DNA of 64,000 nt. It comes from Paraburkholderia sp. BL23I1N1. Lineage in GTDB: Bacteria > Pseudomonadota > Gammaproteobacteria > Burkholderiales > Burkholderiaceae. Of this stretch, positions 36,010 to 45,882 are shown in pieces (the first letter of the stretch is position 1; every line of letters begins with the position of its first letter). The translations under genes and the position numbers were made by a program. The notes beneath the pieces were generated by a model. The model ran no database searches. It was not told the origin of the DNA and was given only the letters and a program-made list of their open reading frames with translations. Location: positions 744,001 to 808,000 of the forward strand of contig NZ_RAPV01000002.1 of the NCBI RefSeq assembly GCF_003610295.1. Reading direction: 5' to 3'.

Positions 36010-37599
36010 TCATGCGGCCGTGTTGGTCGGCAGCGGCTGATTCAGCGGCTGTTCGTGGTGATAGCGCCCCGTGTGCAGCGACGAAGGTCCGAGCCGCGCG
36101 TACTTGAACATCAGCATGATTTCGATAATGAACAGCACCGTGTAGAACACGACGAAGCCAGCAATGCTCAAGTAGAGATCGCCCGGCGTCAGGCTCGAGG
36201 CGGACAACGCGGTCGGCAGAATGCCCGCGATGGTCCACGGTTGACGGCCCACTTCAGCGACGATCCAGCCGAATTCAGCGGCAAGCCACGGCAACGGAAT
36301 GGCCCATACGGCCCAGCGCAGGAACCAGCGGCGCTTCTCCAGCAGCAGGGAGCGCTGCGCGCAGAACCAGAACGCCAGCACGAAGGTCGCGAGGAACAGA
36401 ATGCCCAGGCCGACCATCAGGCGGAACGAGAAGAACACGGGCGCCACCGGCGGAATCGTCTTCTTGGCGGCCTGCGCGATCTGATCCGGCGTGGCGTCGG
36501 TGACGTTCGGGGTGAACTGCTTGAGCATCAGGCCGAAGCCGAGGTCTTTCTTGTGTGCGTCGAACGCGGCTTTGGCTTCGTCCGTGGTGTCGCCGAGCTT
36601 CAGCTTTTGCAGCGCGGCGTAGGCGAGCATGCCGTTCTTGATGCGCACCTCGTTCTCCGCCATCAGGTCCTTCAGGCCAACCACCGGTTCGTCGATCGAG
36701 CGCGTGGCGATCAGGCCGAGCGCATACGGAATGCGGATCGCGTAGTCGGTGCGCTCTTCCTTCTGGTTCGGAATGCCGATGATCGTGAACGGTGCGGGTG
36801 CGGGCGCCGTCTCCCATTCGGATTCGATCGCAGCCAGCTTGACCTGCTGAACTTCGCCGGTGCGGTAACCGGACTCGTCGCCGAGCACGATCACGCACAA
36901 CGTCGACGCCAGACCGAAGCCGGCGGCAATGGCGAACGAGCGCAAGGCGAACTCGGTGTCGCGGCGCTTCAACAGATACCACGACGACACACCGAGGACG
37001 AACATCGAAGCGGTCACGTAACCGGCCGACACGGTGTGAACGAACTTCACCTGCGCGACCGGATTGAACAGCACCGAGAAGATGCTGTCGAGTTCCATGC
37101 GCATGGTTTGATAGTTGAAGGTGGCGCCGACCGGATTGTTCATCCAGCCGTTGGCCACCAGAATCCACAGCGCGGACAGGTTTGAGCCGAGTGCGACGAG
37201 GAACGTGACGATCACGTGCTGCACTCTCGAGAGCCGGTTCCATCCGAAGAAGAACAGACCGACGAAGGTCGACTCGAGGAAGAACGCCATCAAACCTTCA
37301 ACGGCCAGCGGCACGCCGAAAATGTCGCCGACATAGTGCGAGTAATACGACCAGTTGGTGCCGAACTGGAATTCCAGCGTCAGGCCCGTAGTCACACCCA
37401 TCGCGAAGTTGATGCCGAACAGCTTGCCCCAGAACTGGGTCATGTCTTTGTAGATCTGCTTGCCGGTCATCACATAGACGGACTCCATGATGACGAGCAA
37501 CCAGGACAGACCGAGCGTGAGCGGCACGAACAGAAAGTGATAAAGCGCCGTGATGGCGAACTGGAGGCGCGACAGTTCTACGACTTCGCTAACGGGCAT
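36010..37599 (-). CDS. cydA: Cytochrome bd ubiquinol oxidase subunit I
   Basis: Binds hemes b558, b595 and d and oxidises quinol. The 529 residues start [30 protein letters not shown] (His19-type ligand), with [22 protein letters not shown], a long periplasmic Q-loop (about residues 250-390) and [13 protein letters not shown]. The Q-loop length places it with the long, E. coli-like type. ATG 37599 is used with AAGGTG six bases upstream; GTG 37608 is an in-frame alternative. Its start overlaps the end of cydP. Confidence 0.96.
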   Translation of the reverse strand: MPVSEVVELSRLQFAITALYHFLFVPLTLGLSWLLVIMESVYVMTGKQIYKDMTQFWGKLFGINFAMGVTTGLTLEFQFGTNWSYYSHYVGDIFGVPLAVEGLMAFFLESTFVGLFFFGWNRLSRVQHVIVTFLVALGSNLSALWILVANGWMNNPVGATFNYQTMRMELDSIFSVLFNPVAQVKFVHTVSAGYVTASMFVLGVSSWYLLKRRDTEFALRSFAIAAGFGLASTLCVIVLGDESGYRTGEVQQVKLAAIESEWETAPAPAPFTIIGIPNQKEERTDYAIRIPYALGLIATRSIDEPVVGLKDLMAENEVRIKNGMLAYAALQKLKLGDTTDEAKAAFDAHKKDLGFGLMLKQFTPNVTDATPDQIAQAAKKTIPPVAPVFFSFRLMVGLGILFLATFVLAFWFCAQRSLLLEKRRWFLRWAVWAIPLPWLAAEFGWIVAEVGRQPWTIAGILPTALSASSLTPGDLYLSIAGFVVFYTVLFIIEIMLMFKYARLGPSSLHTGRYHHEQPLNQPLPTNTAA

Positions 37600-37849
37600 G
37601 TTGATCACCTTGGGACGGATGCGAGGCAGGCACGGACAGCAGCGCCTGCGCGACTTGTTCAGGCGGCAGCGACATATGCTCCGCCTGCGGATGACTGAAG
37701 AACGCGTACTTGAGCACCATCAGCAGTGCAAATTTGATGGCGAGGACGATGGCGATATCCCGTGCCAGCGTCGGACCGCGCAGCCAGGCGGCAAACCGCT
37801 TGCGCAGGCCCGAGCGACGGGTGTTATGGCGATTCAGGGCTATGGTCAT
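37589..37849 (-). CDS. cydP: Cytochrome bd putative small subunit CydP
   Basis: An 86-residue protein with a basic N-terminus ([21 protein letters not shown]), one membrane helix ([20 protein letters not shown]) and a short tail. Proteins of this type directly precede cydA in many betaproteobacteria and gammaproteobacteria. It overlaps cydA by 11 bases, so translation is coupled. The precise role is not established as far as I know. Confidence 0.82.
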   Translation of the reverse strand: MTIALNRHNTRRSGLRKRFAAWLRGPTLARDIAIVLAIKFALLMVLKYAFFSHPQAEHMSLPPEQVAQALLSVPASHPSQGDQHAR

Positions 37850-38111
37850 AATCGGTCGAAGGCAACTTCTTACCGGTGAATCCGGCTTGATCCAGGCCGC
37901 TTGAGCGGTCCGGCGAGTGCATCCCGATTCTAGGAGCAAGGACCCTGCGCGCGTAAGTCCGGCGCTGCGGCATTGGGTCGCGAACATCACCCCATGCGGA
38001 CAGTATTGCTATGAGGTTTGTGATACGTCAAGAAACACGTGTCGGGTGGGCAAGTTCTTGAGTGAATGCGCGTGCGTCCGCGATTGAGCGCATGCGTCGC
38101 CAGGCGGGCAC
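37850..38111 (-). promoter_or_regulatory. cyd operon promoter region
   Basis: The cyd promoter should lie here. A weak match to an FNR/ANR box, TTGTG-ATAC-GTCAA, is at 38018-38031 (7 of 10 consensus positions to TTGAT-N4-ATCAA). Oxygen control would make sense for a bd oxidase, but the site is imperfect and I see no clear -10/-35 pair. No gene is visible. Confidence 0.3.
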
Positions 38112-38147
38112 AAAAAAAGCCCTGCCTTCTTGTGAGGGCAGGGCTTT
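38112..38147 (-). terminator. Rho-independent terminator of rpoH
   Basis: An 11-bp stem (AAAGCCCTGCC at 38116-38126, GGCAGGGCTTT at 38137-38147). On the minus strand it is followed by a seven-T run (A7 at 38112-38118), ideal for ending rpoH transcripts. Confidence 0.88.
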
Positions 38148-38202
38148 GCGACTACTAGCCAGCGCGCGCCGGACGAGCCGGCACGATGAACGGTTTTAAG
38201 GC

Positions 38203-39138
38203 TTATGCATATTCGGCCAACGCGCCACGCATTTTCTTCATTGCGCTCGCTTCGATCTGGCGAATACGTTCGGCCGACACGCCGAACTCGTCGGCCAGTT
38301 CGTGCAGCGTCGAGCCACCCGAACCGTCGTCTTCCACCTTCAGCCAGCGTGCCTCGATGATGCGGCGGCTGCGGGCGTCCAGCGCCTCCAGCGCGCTCGC
38401 GATACCGTCGCTGTGCAGCTTGTCGCGCTGACGCGAAGCCAGCACGGCGGTCGGCTCGCTATGCGAGTCGGCGAGGTAGGCGATCGGGGCGTACGACTCT
38501 TCACCGTCTTCAACCTGGCCTTCCAGCGCAATATCGCCGCCGGACAAGCGCGTTTCCATCTCGGCCACTTCTTCGCGCTTCACGTTCAGCTCCTGGGCGA
38601 GACCTTCGATCTCGTCCGGCGTGAAGGCGCCCAAGCCCTGCTTGTGGCTGCGCAGATTGAAGAACAGCTTGCGCTGCGCTTTGGTGGTGGCGACCTTCAC
38701 CATTCGCCAATTGCGCAGAATGTATTCGTGGATCTCAGCCTTGATCCAGTGCATGGCATACGACACGAGCCGTACGTTCTGCTCCGGGTCGAAGCGCTTC
38801 ACTGCCTTCATCAGGCCGATATTGCCTTCCTGGATCAGGTCAGCGTGCGGCAGTCCGTAACCGAGGTAGTTGCGCGCGATCGAAACGACCAGCCGCAGGT
38901 GCGACAGGACGAGGCGGCGTGCGGACTCAAGGTTGTCCTGCTCGCGAAATTCGGTGGCGAACTGGCGTTCTTCCCCCGGCGTCAGCATCGGAATCCGATT
39001 TACGGCCTGGATGTAGGCGTCGATATTGCCCAGTTGACCGGGCAGCAGCGAGGAATGCGAGAGCGCCAGCGCACCTGCCGAAGCGGCCTTAGCCGACGAC
39101 GGGCTCAAAGTACTCGGAAGGGTCATTGCATGGCTCAC
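38203..39138 (-). CDS. rpoH: RNA polymerase sigma-32 factor (heat shock)
   Basis: Directs transcription of heat-shock genes. The 311 residues include region 2 (ARRLVLSHLRLVVSIARNYLGYGLPHADLIQEGNIGLMKAVKRFDP, YAMHWIKAEIHEYILRNWR), the RpoH box QRKLFFNLR and region 4 (LHELADEFGVSAERIRQIEASAMKKMR). The start is GTG 39138 because AAGGAG lies eight bases upstream; ATG 39126 is too far from it. A perfect CIRCE operator sits about 60 bases upstream. Confidence 0.97.
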   Translation of the reverse strand: MSHAMTLPSTLSPSSAKAASAGALALSHSSLLPGQLGNIDAYIQAVNRIPMLTPGEERQFATEFREQDNLESARRLVLSHLRLVVSIARNYLGYGLPHADLIQEGNIGLMKAVKRFDPEQNVRLVSYAMHWIKAEIHEYILRNWRMVKVATTKAQRKLFFNLRSHKQGLGAFTPDEIEGLAQELNVKREEVAEMETRLSGGDIALEGQVEDGEESYAPIAYLADSHSEPTAVLASRQRDKLHSDGIASALEALDARSRRIIEARWLKVEDDGSGGSTLHELADEFGVSAERIRQIEASAMKKMRGALAEYA

Positions 39139-39199
39139 GTAGGAAACTCCTTTGGAATCAGACAAAAGCGTATTCAGTTAACGACTCCAGCGTTGGATG

Positions 39200-39252
39200 T
39201 TAGCACTCTGATTTGCCGAGTGCTAATACTTAGAGGCAGTAGGGACATCCAA
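39200..39252 (-). promoter_or_regulatory. CIRCE (HrcA) operator over the rpoH promoter
   Basis: TTAGCACTC (39200-39208), nine bases, GAGTGCTAA (39218-39226): a perfect match to the CIRCE inverted repeat bound by the HrcA repressor. On the minus strand a candidate promoter TTGGAT (39247-39252), 18-base spacer, TATTAG (39223-39228) overlaps it, so HrcA binding would block rpoH transcription. The remaining bases up to pagL (39253-39497) are AT-rich and gene-free. Confidence 0.9.
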
Positions 39253-39497
39253 GTTCCGCAAATTCCTATTGAAATTTGAGTTTGATAGCCATGGGATAGC
39301 CCTTATTGCCATCTGCGTTGGTCGTACAATTTACCTGACGAAGCGCTTTCAATCTTATAAGTGACCGATATTTTAGAAAAATGAAGTGACTAATTGCGAG
39401 AATTTAACTTTCTTAATACGATCCTCCGGATGTACATTGTCTTTAGAATAAACGGGACAGTGACCCGCTGATCAACCTCGGCTAGCTCGGGTGTGCT

Positions 39498-40061
39498 ATG
39501 AAGAACAAAAAAAACGCGATTCGTGGTCTGGCTCTAAAAGGCGCTTCGGCGGCTCTTCTGTTAGGCGCCTCGGGACTGGCCGCAGCTGACCAGTTCGGCC
39601 TGCAGATTGGCGGCGGTCTGGGAGATCACCACATCAATAAACTCGATCTCGGTCTGGTTTGGGATCCGAATCTGACGTGGTGGCAGATCGGCGATTGGCA
39701 TTTTTCGCTGATCGGCGAAGCGCACGTGGCCTGGTGGCATACCAGCGAAGGGAACGTGCACGAGAACATCGGTGAGATCGGTGTCACGCCGATCATTCGC
39801 TTCATCGACGGAGCGGGTGCGATTCGCCCTTACGTCGAAGTGGGCGCCGGTGTCCGCCTCCTGTCGAGCCCCAGAATCTCTTCTGACCTCACGCTCTCGA
39901 CGGCGTTCCAGTTCGCCCCCATGGCGGGCGTCGGCGTGCAATTCGGCAACCGCCAGCAGTACCAGGCGGGCTACCGCTTCCAGCATATTTCCAACGGCGG
40001 TATCAAAGAGCCCAATCCTGGTATAAATTTCCACCAGCTATATTTGCAATATAACTTCTGA
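39498..40061 (+). CDS. pagL: Lipid A 3-O-deacylase PagL (acyloxyacyl hydrolase family)
   Basis: An outer-membrane beta-barrel enzyme that removes the 3-O acyl chain of lipid A. The 187 residues have a signal peptide ending LAAA-DQ, alternating beta-strands and the catalytic His-Ser in YRFQHISNGGIKEPNPG, followed by a C-terminal NF (Phe) outer-membrane signature. It is transcribed divergently from rpoH across a 359-base AT-rich gap. Confidence 0.93.
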   Translation: MKNKKNAIRGLALKGASAALLLGASGLAAADQFGLQIGGGLGDHHINKLDLGLVWDPNLTWWQIGDWHFSLIGEAHVAWWHTSEGNVHENIGEIGVTPIIRFIDGAGAIRPYVEVGAGVRLLSSPRISSDLTLSTAFQFAPMAGVGVQFGNRQQYQAGYRFQHISNGGIKEPNPGINFHQLYLQYNF

Positions 40062-40104
40062 CGACCGTGGCCACGTTCGGCTCACCGGTGCGAGGGGCTG
40101 AGCA

Positions 40105-40488
40105 ATGGCGGCAAAGATAATCGAAGCGATTCGCGGGCTCGAACGAGAGCGCTTTCGTGCGATGGTCGACGGCGACGGGCAGTCGCTCGATGCGCTGCTC
40201 GCGGACAATGTGAGCTACGTCCATACGAACGGCAAGCGCGAAACGAAGCGGCAGTTCATCGACGGAATTACCGCCGGGCGTCGCCGCTATCGGCAGATCG
40301 AAGTGCAGTCGCAAGAGGTGCTGCCGGTGGGGCGCGAGACCTGCGTCGTCACCGGGCGCGCGCTGATCGAAATGGAGGCGAATAACGGGGCGCTGCTGTT
40401 TCCGATCGCGTACACGGCGATTCATACACAGGAAGACGGGCAATGGCGCCTGATCGCCTGGCAGGCGACGCGCTGCGCGATAGAGTGA
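40105..40488 (+). CDS. NTF2-like/SnoaL-like domain protein (DUF4440 type)
   Basis: A 127-residue cone-fold protein: ERERFRAMVDGDGQSLDALLADNVSYVHTNG at the N-terminus, and ALLFPIAYTAIHTQEDGQWRLIAWQATR at the C-terminus, typical of the NTF2-like superfamily. Members are enzymes or binding proteins of very varied roles, so no function is assigned. It follows pagL by 43 bases and may share its transcript. Confidence 0.85.
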   Translation: MAAKIIEAIRGLERERFRAMVDGDGQSLDALLADNVSYVHTNGKRETKRQFIDGITAGRRRYRQIEVQSQEVLPVGRETCVVTGRALIEMEANNGALLFPIAYTAIHTQEDGQWRLIAWQATRCAIE

Positions 40489-40554
40489 GCCTTGTGAGCT
40501 CACTCCGTTTCGCCGGTTGCGCCTTGTGAGCGCTCGGGCTGCACGAGCAGGCGC

Positions 40555-41592
40555 TCAGGCCGCTACGCGCTGCAGATCCTCATCGCTCCACGCCGGCCGC
40601 TGCGCCGCATCACCCGCATACGGATGCCGCGGATGCACCGGAATCTGGTTGCAACGCTCGACCACGCTCCGCACCGCATCAATCCCCGAGAAGTCGAGGC
40701 CCGGGTCGACGCCCTGCATGTGAAGGTTCATCGCGACCGTCACGAGGTCCACGTTGCCGGTGCGCTCGCCATTGCCGAACAGACACCCTTCGACGCGATC
40801 CGCGCCCGCCAGCAGCGCCAGTTCCGTGGCGGCCACGGCGGTGCCGCGATCGTTATGCGGATGCACCGACAGCACGATGCTGTCGCGATAGCTCAGATTG
40901 CGGTCCATCCATTCGATCTGGTCTGCGAACACGTTCGGTGTCGCGGCTTCGACGCTCGCGGGCAGGTTGACGATCATCTTGTGATCGCGCGTTGGCCGCC
41001 ATGTTTGCGCGACCGCGTCGCATACTTCGCGCGCGTACGGGAGCTCGGTCGTGTTGAAGGTTTCGGGCGAATACTGGAATGTCCAGTGCGTATCGGGCCG
41101 CGCCTCTACGTGTTGCTTGATGATGCGAGTGCCTTCCACCGCCAGCGCCTTGATTTCGTCCTTCGACTGGTTGAAAACGATCTTGCGAAACGACGGGCAG
41201 ATCGCGTTGTACAGGTGCACGATGGCGCGCGGTACACCTTCGAGCGCTTCGAACGTGCGCGCAATCAGTTCGGCGCGCGAGGGCACGAACACTTCGATCG
41301 TGACGTCGTCGGGAATGCGCTTTTCTTCGATCAGCCTGCGGACGAAATCGAAGTCGGTTTGCGAGGCCGAGGGGAAACCGACTTCGATCTCCTTGAAGCC
41401 GATCGCCACCAGCATCTCGAAGAATTCGAGCTTTTGCGCCGCATTCATCGGCTCGATCAGCGCCTGATTGCCGTCACGCAGATCGGTGCTCATCCAGATC
41501 GGCGCGTGGTTGATCGTGTGGCTCGGCCATTTGCGGCCGGTGAGGCGCACGGTGGGGAAGGGACGGTATTTCTCAGCGGGATTGCGCAACAT
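40555..41592 (-). CDS. leuA: 2-isopropylmalate synthase, C-terminally truncated
   Basis: Full-length LeuA condenses acetyl-CoA with 2-ketoisovalerate for leucine synthesis. The 345 residues cover the catalytic barrel: [50 protein letters not shown] (metal histidines) and [16 protein letters not shown]. The related long-type LeuA proteins have about 560 residues; this one stops just after [11 protein letters not shown], then adds an unrelated 17-residue tail. It therefore lacks the linker subdomains and the leucine-sensing domain. It may be a decayed copy or a feedback-free form. GAGG lies upstream of the ATG. Confidence 0.82.
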   Translation of the reverse strand: MLRNPAEKYRPFPTVRLTGRKWPSHTINHAPIWMSTDLRDGNQALIEPMNAAQKLEFFEMLVAIGFKEIEVGFPSASQTDFDFVRRLIEEKRIPDDVTIEVFVPSRAELIARTFEALEGVPRAIVHLYNAICPSFRKIVFNQSKDEIKALAVEGTRIIKQHVEARPDTHWTFQYSPETFNTTELPYAREVCDAVAQTWRPTRDHKMIVNLPASVEAATPNVFADQIEWMDRNLSYRDSIVLSVHPHNDRGTAVAATELALLAGADRVEGCLFGNGERTGNVDLVTVAMNLHMQGVDPGLDFSGIDAVRSVVERCNQIPVHPRHPYAGDAAQRPAWSDEDLQRVAA

Positions 41593-42089
41593 GAAGAACC
41601 TCGTTCGTTGGGTCGTATGCGAAAGGGTGTGGCCTCGAGCGGCTGGCGGGCTGCCACGGATGCACGGCGCGCCAGCCGGTGGCTAGCGGCAACAACGAAC
41701 GGGCGCGAACGAACAACGTCATGGTGACGACGAAAACGAACGTGGATGATGCCCATGCAACGTGCATTTGACCCTCGCGCTTCGTCCGAGCGGTAAACGG
41801 ACGAATGCAAACGACTACAGGTTGTGAAGAACTACGGTCGGGGATGAAACGGGAAATGCGGAACTGCTTTGAGGACCCCGCAGTGGGCAACGAAACTTGC
41901 CAATGCGCGGCGCTACGTCTGACTTACGCTAGACGTAGCGATAGGGGCCGCGCTAGGCGGCCGGAGGTAATTCGGAGGGTGTTCGGAAGGGAACGCATAG
42001 GTCGAATGTATGACGGCTCGCGGTGGCCTGTCAACCCGCGGCTGTCATATCCGGTGCGCGAGCGCGGCGTTGCACTTACGCCGCGCGCG
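41593..42089 (-). promoter_or_regulatory. Long leuA leader with promoter, hairpin and possible leader ORF
   Basis: The strong minus-strand promoter TTGACA (42029-42034), 18-base spacer, TACATT (42005-42010) would give a leader of about 400 nt. It contains a perfect 10-bp hairpin (41911-41920 with 41931-41940). A 64-codon frame at 41573-41767 has GAGGG upstream of its ATG, a hydrophobic stretch (STFVFVVTMTLFV), and overlaps the leuA start. I see no run of leucine codons and no T-tract terminator, so classical attenuation is not shown. Confidence 0.5.
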
Positions 42090-43061
42090 TTACACAGGCG
42101 TTCTTGCGACGTCGACGATCAACTCCACTTGCCGTTCGATCGCACTCGGCACGGGCGCTTCGCCGCGCAGCACGGCGCCGATCCACGCAGCCGTGGTCGC
42201 GGCGTCGCGAGCTTCGGGCAAGTCGATTTCAGGCGCGTCGGGCGACGAGCGCTCGTGCGGCACGCGCGTTTCGCAGATGCCGTCATGCAGCCAATCCACT
42301 TGCACCTGGCGCCGCGTGTCGGCCACCGCTTCGCCTTCGGTGCCGCGCGCGAGCAGGGCGCCGCCCGCTGCGGCATCCGGGTGCGTGTTGAACAGCTGCG
42401 TGAGACTCTCACGATACGGCGGATGCGTGTAGTTCACGAGCCGTAGTCCCGCAGGCGCGAACGGTTGCAGGATTTTCACGAGCGTATGCGTCGAATTGCG
42501 CACGCCCATCCGCCGGCGCAACGAAAGAAGGCGCGCAAGCTTCGGTGCGAGCACGTCAATCGGCGCAAACGCGAGACGCCGCTCGGCGAGACCGTCTTCG
42601 ATATCGGCGTGCGATTGCGCGTGCGGGATCTGCAGATGCGTGAAGATCTCGGCGCTCGTCACGCGGCCCGGATCTTCGGTGACGCCATGCACCAGCACCG
42701 GCACACCCTCGCGCGCCAGTAGCAGAGCGAGCAGCGGCACCAGGTTGGGCTGTTTGCGCGCGCCGTTGTAGGTGGGTATCGAGACGGGCCGGAACGCCGT
42801 GTGCGGCAAATGAATCGGTTCGAACGACGCATGCGCACCGGCCAGCATGGCGGAGAGTTCGTCGGCGGTTTCGCCCTTCACGCGATACGCGAGCAGCACG
42901 GCGCCGAGTTCGAGATCGGCCACGCGGCCGTCGAGCATGGCGGCGTAGAGCGCGCGCGTATCCTCGGCGGTCAGGGCGCGGGCGCCGTTCGGGCCGCGGC
43001 CGATTTCCTTGATATAGCGGGCGCAGGGGAATGGATTGGCGGTGTCGGCGGAGTCAGTCAT
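42090..43061 (-). CDS. ybiB: YbiB family protein (TrpD2, glycosyltransferase-like, DNA-binding)
   Basis: Related in fold to anthranilate phosphoribosyltransferase but lacking its tryptophan-pathway function; E. coli YbiB binds nucleic acid without sequence preference. The 323 residues include YIKEIGRGPNGARALTAEDTRALYAAMLDG, the VLVHGVTEDPGRVTSAEIF segment and MGVRNSTHTLVKILQPF, matching the TrpD2 group. Neighbours give no clue to its role. A 242-base gap separates it from the divergent FAH gene. Confidence 0.9.
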   Translation of the reverse strand: MTDSADTANPFPCARYIKEIGRGPNGARALTAEDTRALYAAMLDGRVADLELGAVLLAYRVKGETADELSAMLAGAHASFEPIHLPHTAFRPVSIPTYNGARKQPNLVPLLALLLAREGVPVLVHGVTEDPGRVTSAEIFTHLQIPHAQSHADIEDGLAERRLAFAPIDVLAPKLARLLSLRRRMGVRNSTHTLVKILQPFAPAGLRLVNYTHPPYRESLTQLFNTHPDAAAGGALLARGTEGEAVADTRRQVQVDWLHDGICETRVPHERSSPDAPEIDLPEARDAATTAAWIGAVLRGEAPVPSAIERQVELIVDVARTPV

Positions 43062-43303
43062 CGGGCGCAGTGGGAGCGGGGCGTGCCGCTTTTGGGCGGT
43101 CGGCCTCGGTATTCAAAGGACACTATTCAGTGTGAGTATCGCATCTATGGCGATTGAGCGGACCGGCGGTCCGGCGAGACGATGCACCGGGACCGCCGGT
43201 TCGCGTGCCTGTGCCGATCGGCTGCACCGCAGCTTTGCTGCGCGTTACACTCGATGTTTTATTGCCGCACCGGCGCGGCGCAATTCAAAAAACGGAGAAC
43301 AGG

Positions 43304-44002
<699 letters not shown>

Positions 44003-44027
44003 AGAGCGGTTGGGGGAGGCACACAAC

Positions 44028-44672
44028 ATGAAGCTTTACAGCTATTTCCGTAGCTCGGCGTCTTATCGCGTGCGCATCGCGTTGAACGTGAAGAATCTGC
44101 CCTACGACTATGTACCGGTGCACCTCGTGCGCGACGGCGGGGAGCAGTTGAAGCCGGAATACCGCAAGATGAATCTGGACGGCATCGTGCCCACGTTCGT
44201 CGACGGCAACGAAGTGATGCCGCAGTCGCTCGCGATCATCGAGTATCTGGAGGAAACGCATCCGGAGCCGCCGCTATTGCCCGGCACGCCGGCCGATCGC
44301 GCGTATGTGCGATCGCTGGCGCTGCAGGTGGCGTGCGAGATTCACCCGCTGAACAATCTGCGTGTGCTGAAGTACCTGAAACACACGCTGTGTGTCGACA
44401 ACGACGCCAAAGACGCCTGGTACAAGCATTGGGTCGAAGCGGGTTTCGCGACACTCGAGGCGCATCTGGCGGGCAATGCGCGCACCGGCAAGCTGTGCTT
44501 CGGCGACAGCCCGACATTGGCCGACGCATGCCTGATTCCACAAGTGTTCAACGCGCAGCGCTTCAACGTCGATACGGCGAGGTTTCCGACGATTCAGCGT
44601 ATCTACGATCACGCGATGCAACTTGACGCGTTCGCTCGTGCAGCACCGGGTGTTCAGCCCGACACGGAATGA
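44028..44672 (+). CDS. maiA: Maleylacetoacetate (or maleylpyruvate) isomerase
   Basis: A glutathione-dependent zeta-class GST of 214 residues. The catalytic region SYFRSSASYRVRIALN is at the N-terminus, and VPTFVDGNEVMPQSLAIIEYLEE forms the glutathione site; DSPTLADACLIPQVFNAQRF is the family C-terminal motif. It begins 25 bases after the FAH gene (GGGGGAGG upstream), giving an isomerase-hydrolase pair. Ring-cleavage dioxygenase genes are not in this window. Confidence 0.94.
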   Translation: MKLYSYFRSSASYRVRIALNVKNLPYDYVPVHLVRDGGEQLKPEYRKMNLDGIVPTFVDGNEVMPQSLAIIEYLEETHPEPPLLPGTPADRAYVRSLALQVACEIHPLNNLRVLKYLKHTLCVDNDAKDAWYKHWVEAGFATLEAHLAGNARTGKLCFGDSPTLADACLIPQVFNAQRFNVDTARFPTIQRIYDHAMQLDAFARAAPGVQPDTE

Positions 44673-44693
44673 TGTTGTGGTTTGAATGTTGAA

Positions 44694-44727
44694 TGAAAAA
44701 AGGGCACTCGGAAAAGTGCCCTTTTTG
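44694..44727. terminator. Bidirectional terminator between maiA and ftsY
   Basis: AAAGGGCACT and AGTGCCCTTT flank a six-base loop, with A runs to the left and T5 to the right, between convergent genes. Confidence 0.85.
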
Positions 44728-44754
44728 CTTGTTCTGCGACGAACGTTGCGATAT

Positions 44755-45882
44755 TCAACCGCCCAGCAGCGCGTCCGAGAACTCTTCCGCGCTGAAAGGC
44801 TGCAAGTCCTCCACCTTTTCGCCGACGCCGATGAAGTACACCGGAATCGGACGCTGACGCGCAATCGCCGCGAGAATGCCGCCCTTTGCTGTGCCGTCGA
44901 GTTTGGTGACGATCAGGCCGGTGAGGCCGAGTGCGTCGTCAAAGGCCTTCACTTGCGCGAGGCCATTCTGGCCGGTGTTCGCATCGATCACCAGCAGCAC
45001 CTCATGCGGCGCGCCGTCTTGCGCCTTGCCGATCACGCGCTTCACCTTGCGCAGTTCTTCCATCAGATGCAGCTGGGTCGGAAGACGGCCGGCCGTGTCC
45101 GCCATCATGACGTCGATCTTGCGCGCACGCGCGGCGCCAACCGCGTCGTAAATCACGGCGGCCGGGTCGCCGCTTTCCTGCGACACCACCGTCACGTTGT
45201 TGCGCTGACCCCAGATTGCCAGTTGCTCGCGCGCGGCGGCGCGGAAGGTGTCGCCCGCAGCCAGCAGCACCGACTGGTCGAAGCTCTGCAGATGCTTGGC
45301 GAGCTTGCCGATGCTGGTGGTTTTACCCGCGCCGTTCACGCCCGCGATCATCACGACCAGCGGTTGTGCGTGGCCAAGCATCAGCGATTTTTCCAGCGGC
45401 TTGAGCAGGTCGATCAGCAGCGTACGCAGCGCTGCTTTCACCTGCTGGGGATCGGTGAGGCGCTCGGTGCGCACTTTCTCGCGCAGCGATTCGAGCAGGA
45501 ACTCGGTGGCTTCGACGCCCGCGTCCGACATCAGCAGGGCGGTCTCGAGTTCTTCGTACAAATCCTCGTCGATCTTCGTGCCGACGAAAATGCCAGTCAG
45601 ACTCGAACTCGTTTTCGACAGGCCGGTCTTCAGACGAGTGAGCCACGAGCGCTTTTCGCTTGCATCCTGCATGGGCGGCGGGACGATTTCGACGGTTTCG
45701 AGCGCGCTTGTCTCGGGTTCGGGCTCGTTGATGGACTCAGCAGCAGCCGGCTGCGTGTCGACGCTAATCGGAGCCGGCGGCGCGGCGGGCGTTGACGCCA
45801 CGGCTTCCGGCGCAGTCTGCGACTCTTCTGGCGCGTTATCGGACTCTTTCGAACCCTTGAATCGTTTGAAAAAGCTGAACAT
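44755..45882 (-). CDS. ftsY: Signal recognition particle receptor FtsY
   Basis: GTPase receptor for SRP at the inner membrane. The 375 residues start MFSFFKRFKG, followed by an acidic/Pro-Ala-rich A-domain (about 10-75), the helical N domain and the G domain with GVNGAGKTTSIGKLA, the AGDTFRAAAREQL insertion motif, DTAGRLPT and TKLDGTAKGG. The ATG at 45882 is used; the frame stays open 29 codons upstream in unconserved sequence. It is divergent from rsmD. Confidence 0.97.
   Translation of the reverse strand: MFSFFKRFKGSKESDNAPEESQTAPEAVASTPAAPPAPISVDTQPAAAESINEPEPETSALETVEIVPPPMQDASEKRSWLTRLKTGLSKTSSSLTGIFVGTKIDEDLYEELETALLMSDAGVEATEFLLESLREKVRTERLTDPQQVKAALRTLLIDLLKPLEKSLMLGHAQPLVVMIAGVNGAGKTTSIGKLAKHLQSFDQSVLLAAGDTFRAAAREQLAIWGQRNNVTVVSQESGDPAAVIYDAVGAARARKIDVMMADTAGRLPTQLHLMEELRKVKRVIGKAQDGAPHEVLLVIDANTGQNGLAQVKAFDDALGLTGLIVTKLDGTAKGGILAAIARQRPIPVYFIGVGEKVEDLQPFSAEEFSDALLGG

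Noticed and set aside
41593..42089. T-box or other known riboswitch ahead of leuA
   Set aside because: I found no T-box sequence, no specifier loop and no intrinsic terminator with a T run; only a hairpin and a leader ORF are visible.
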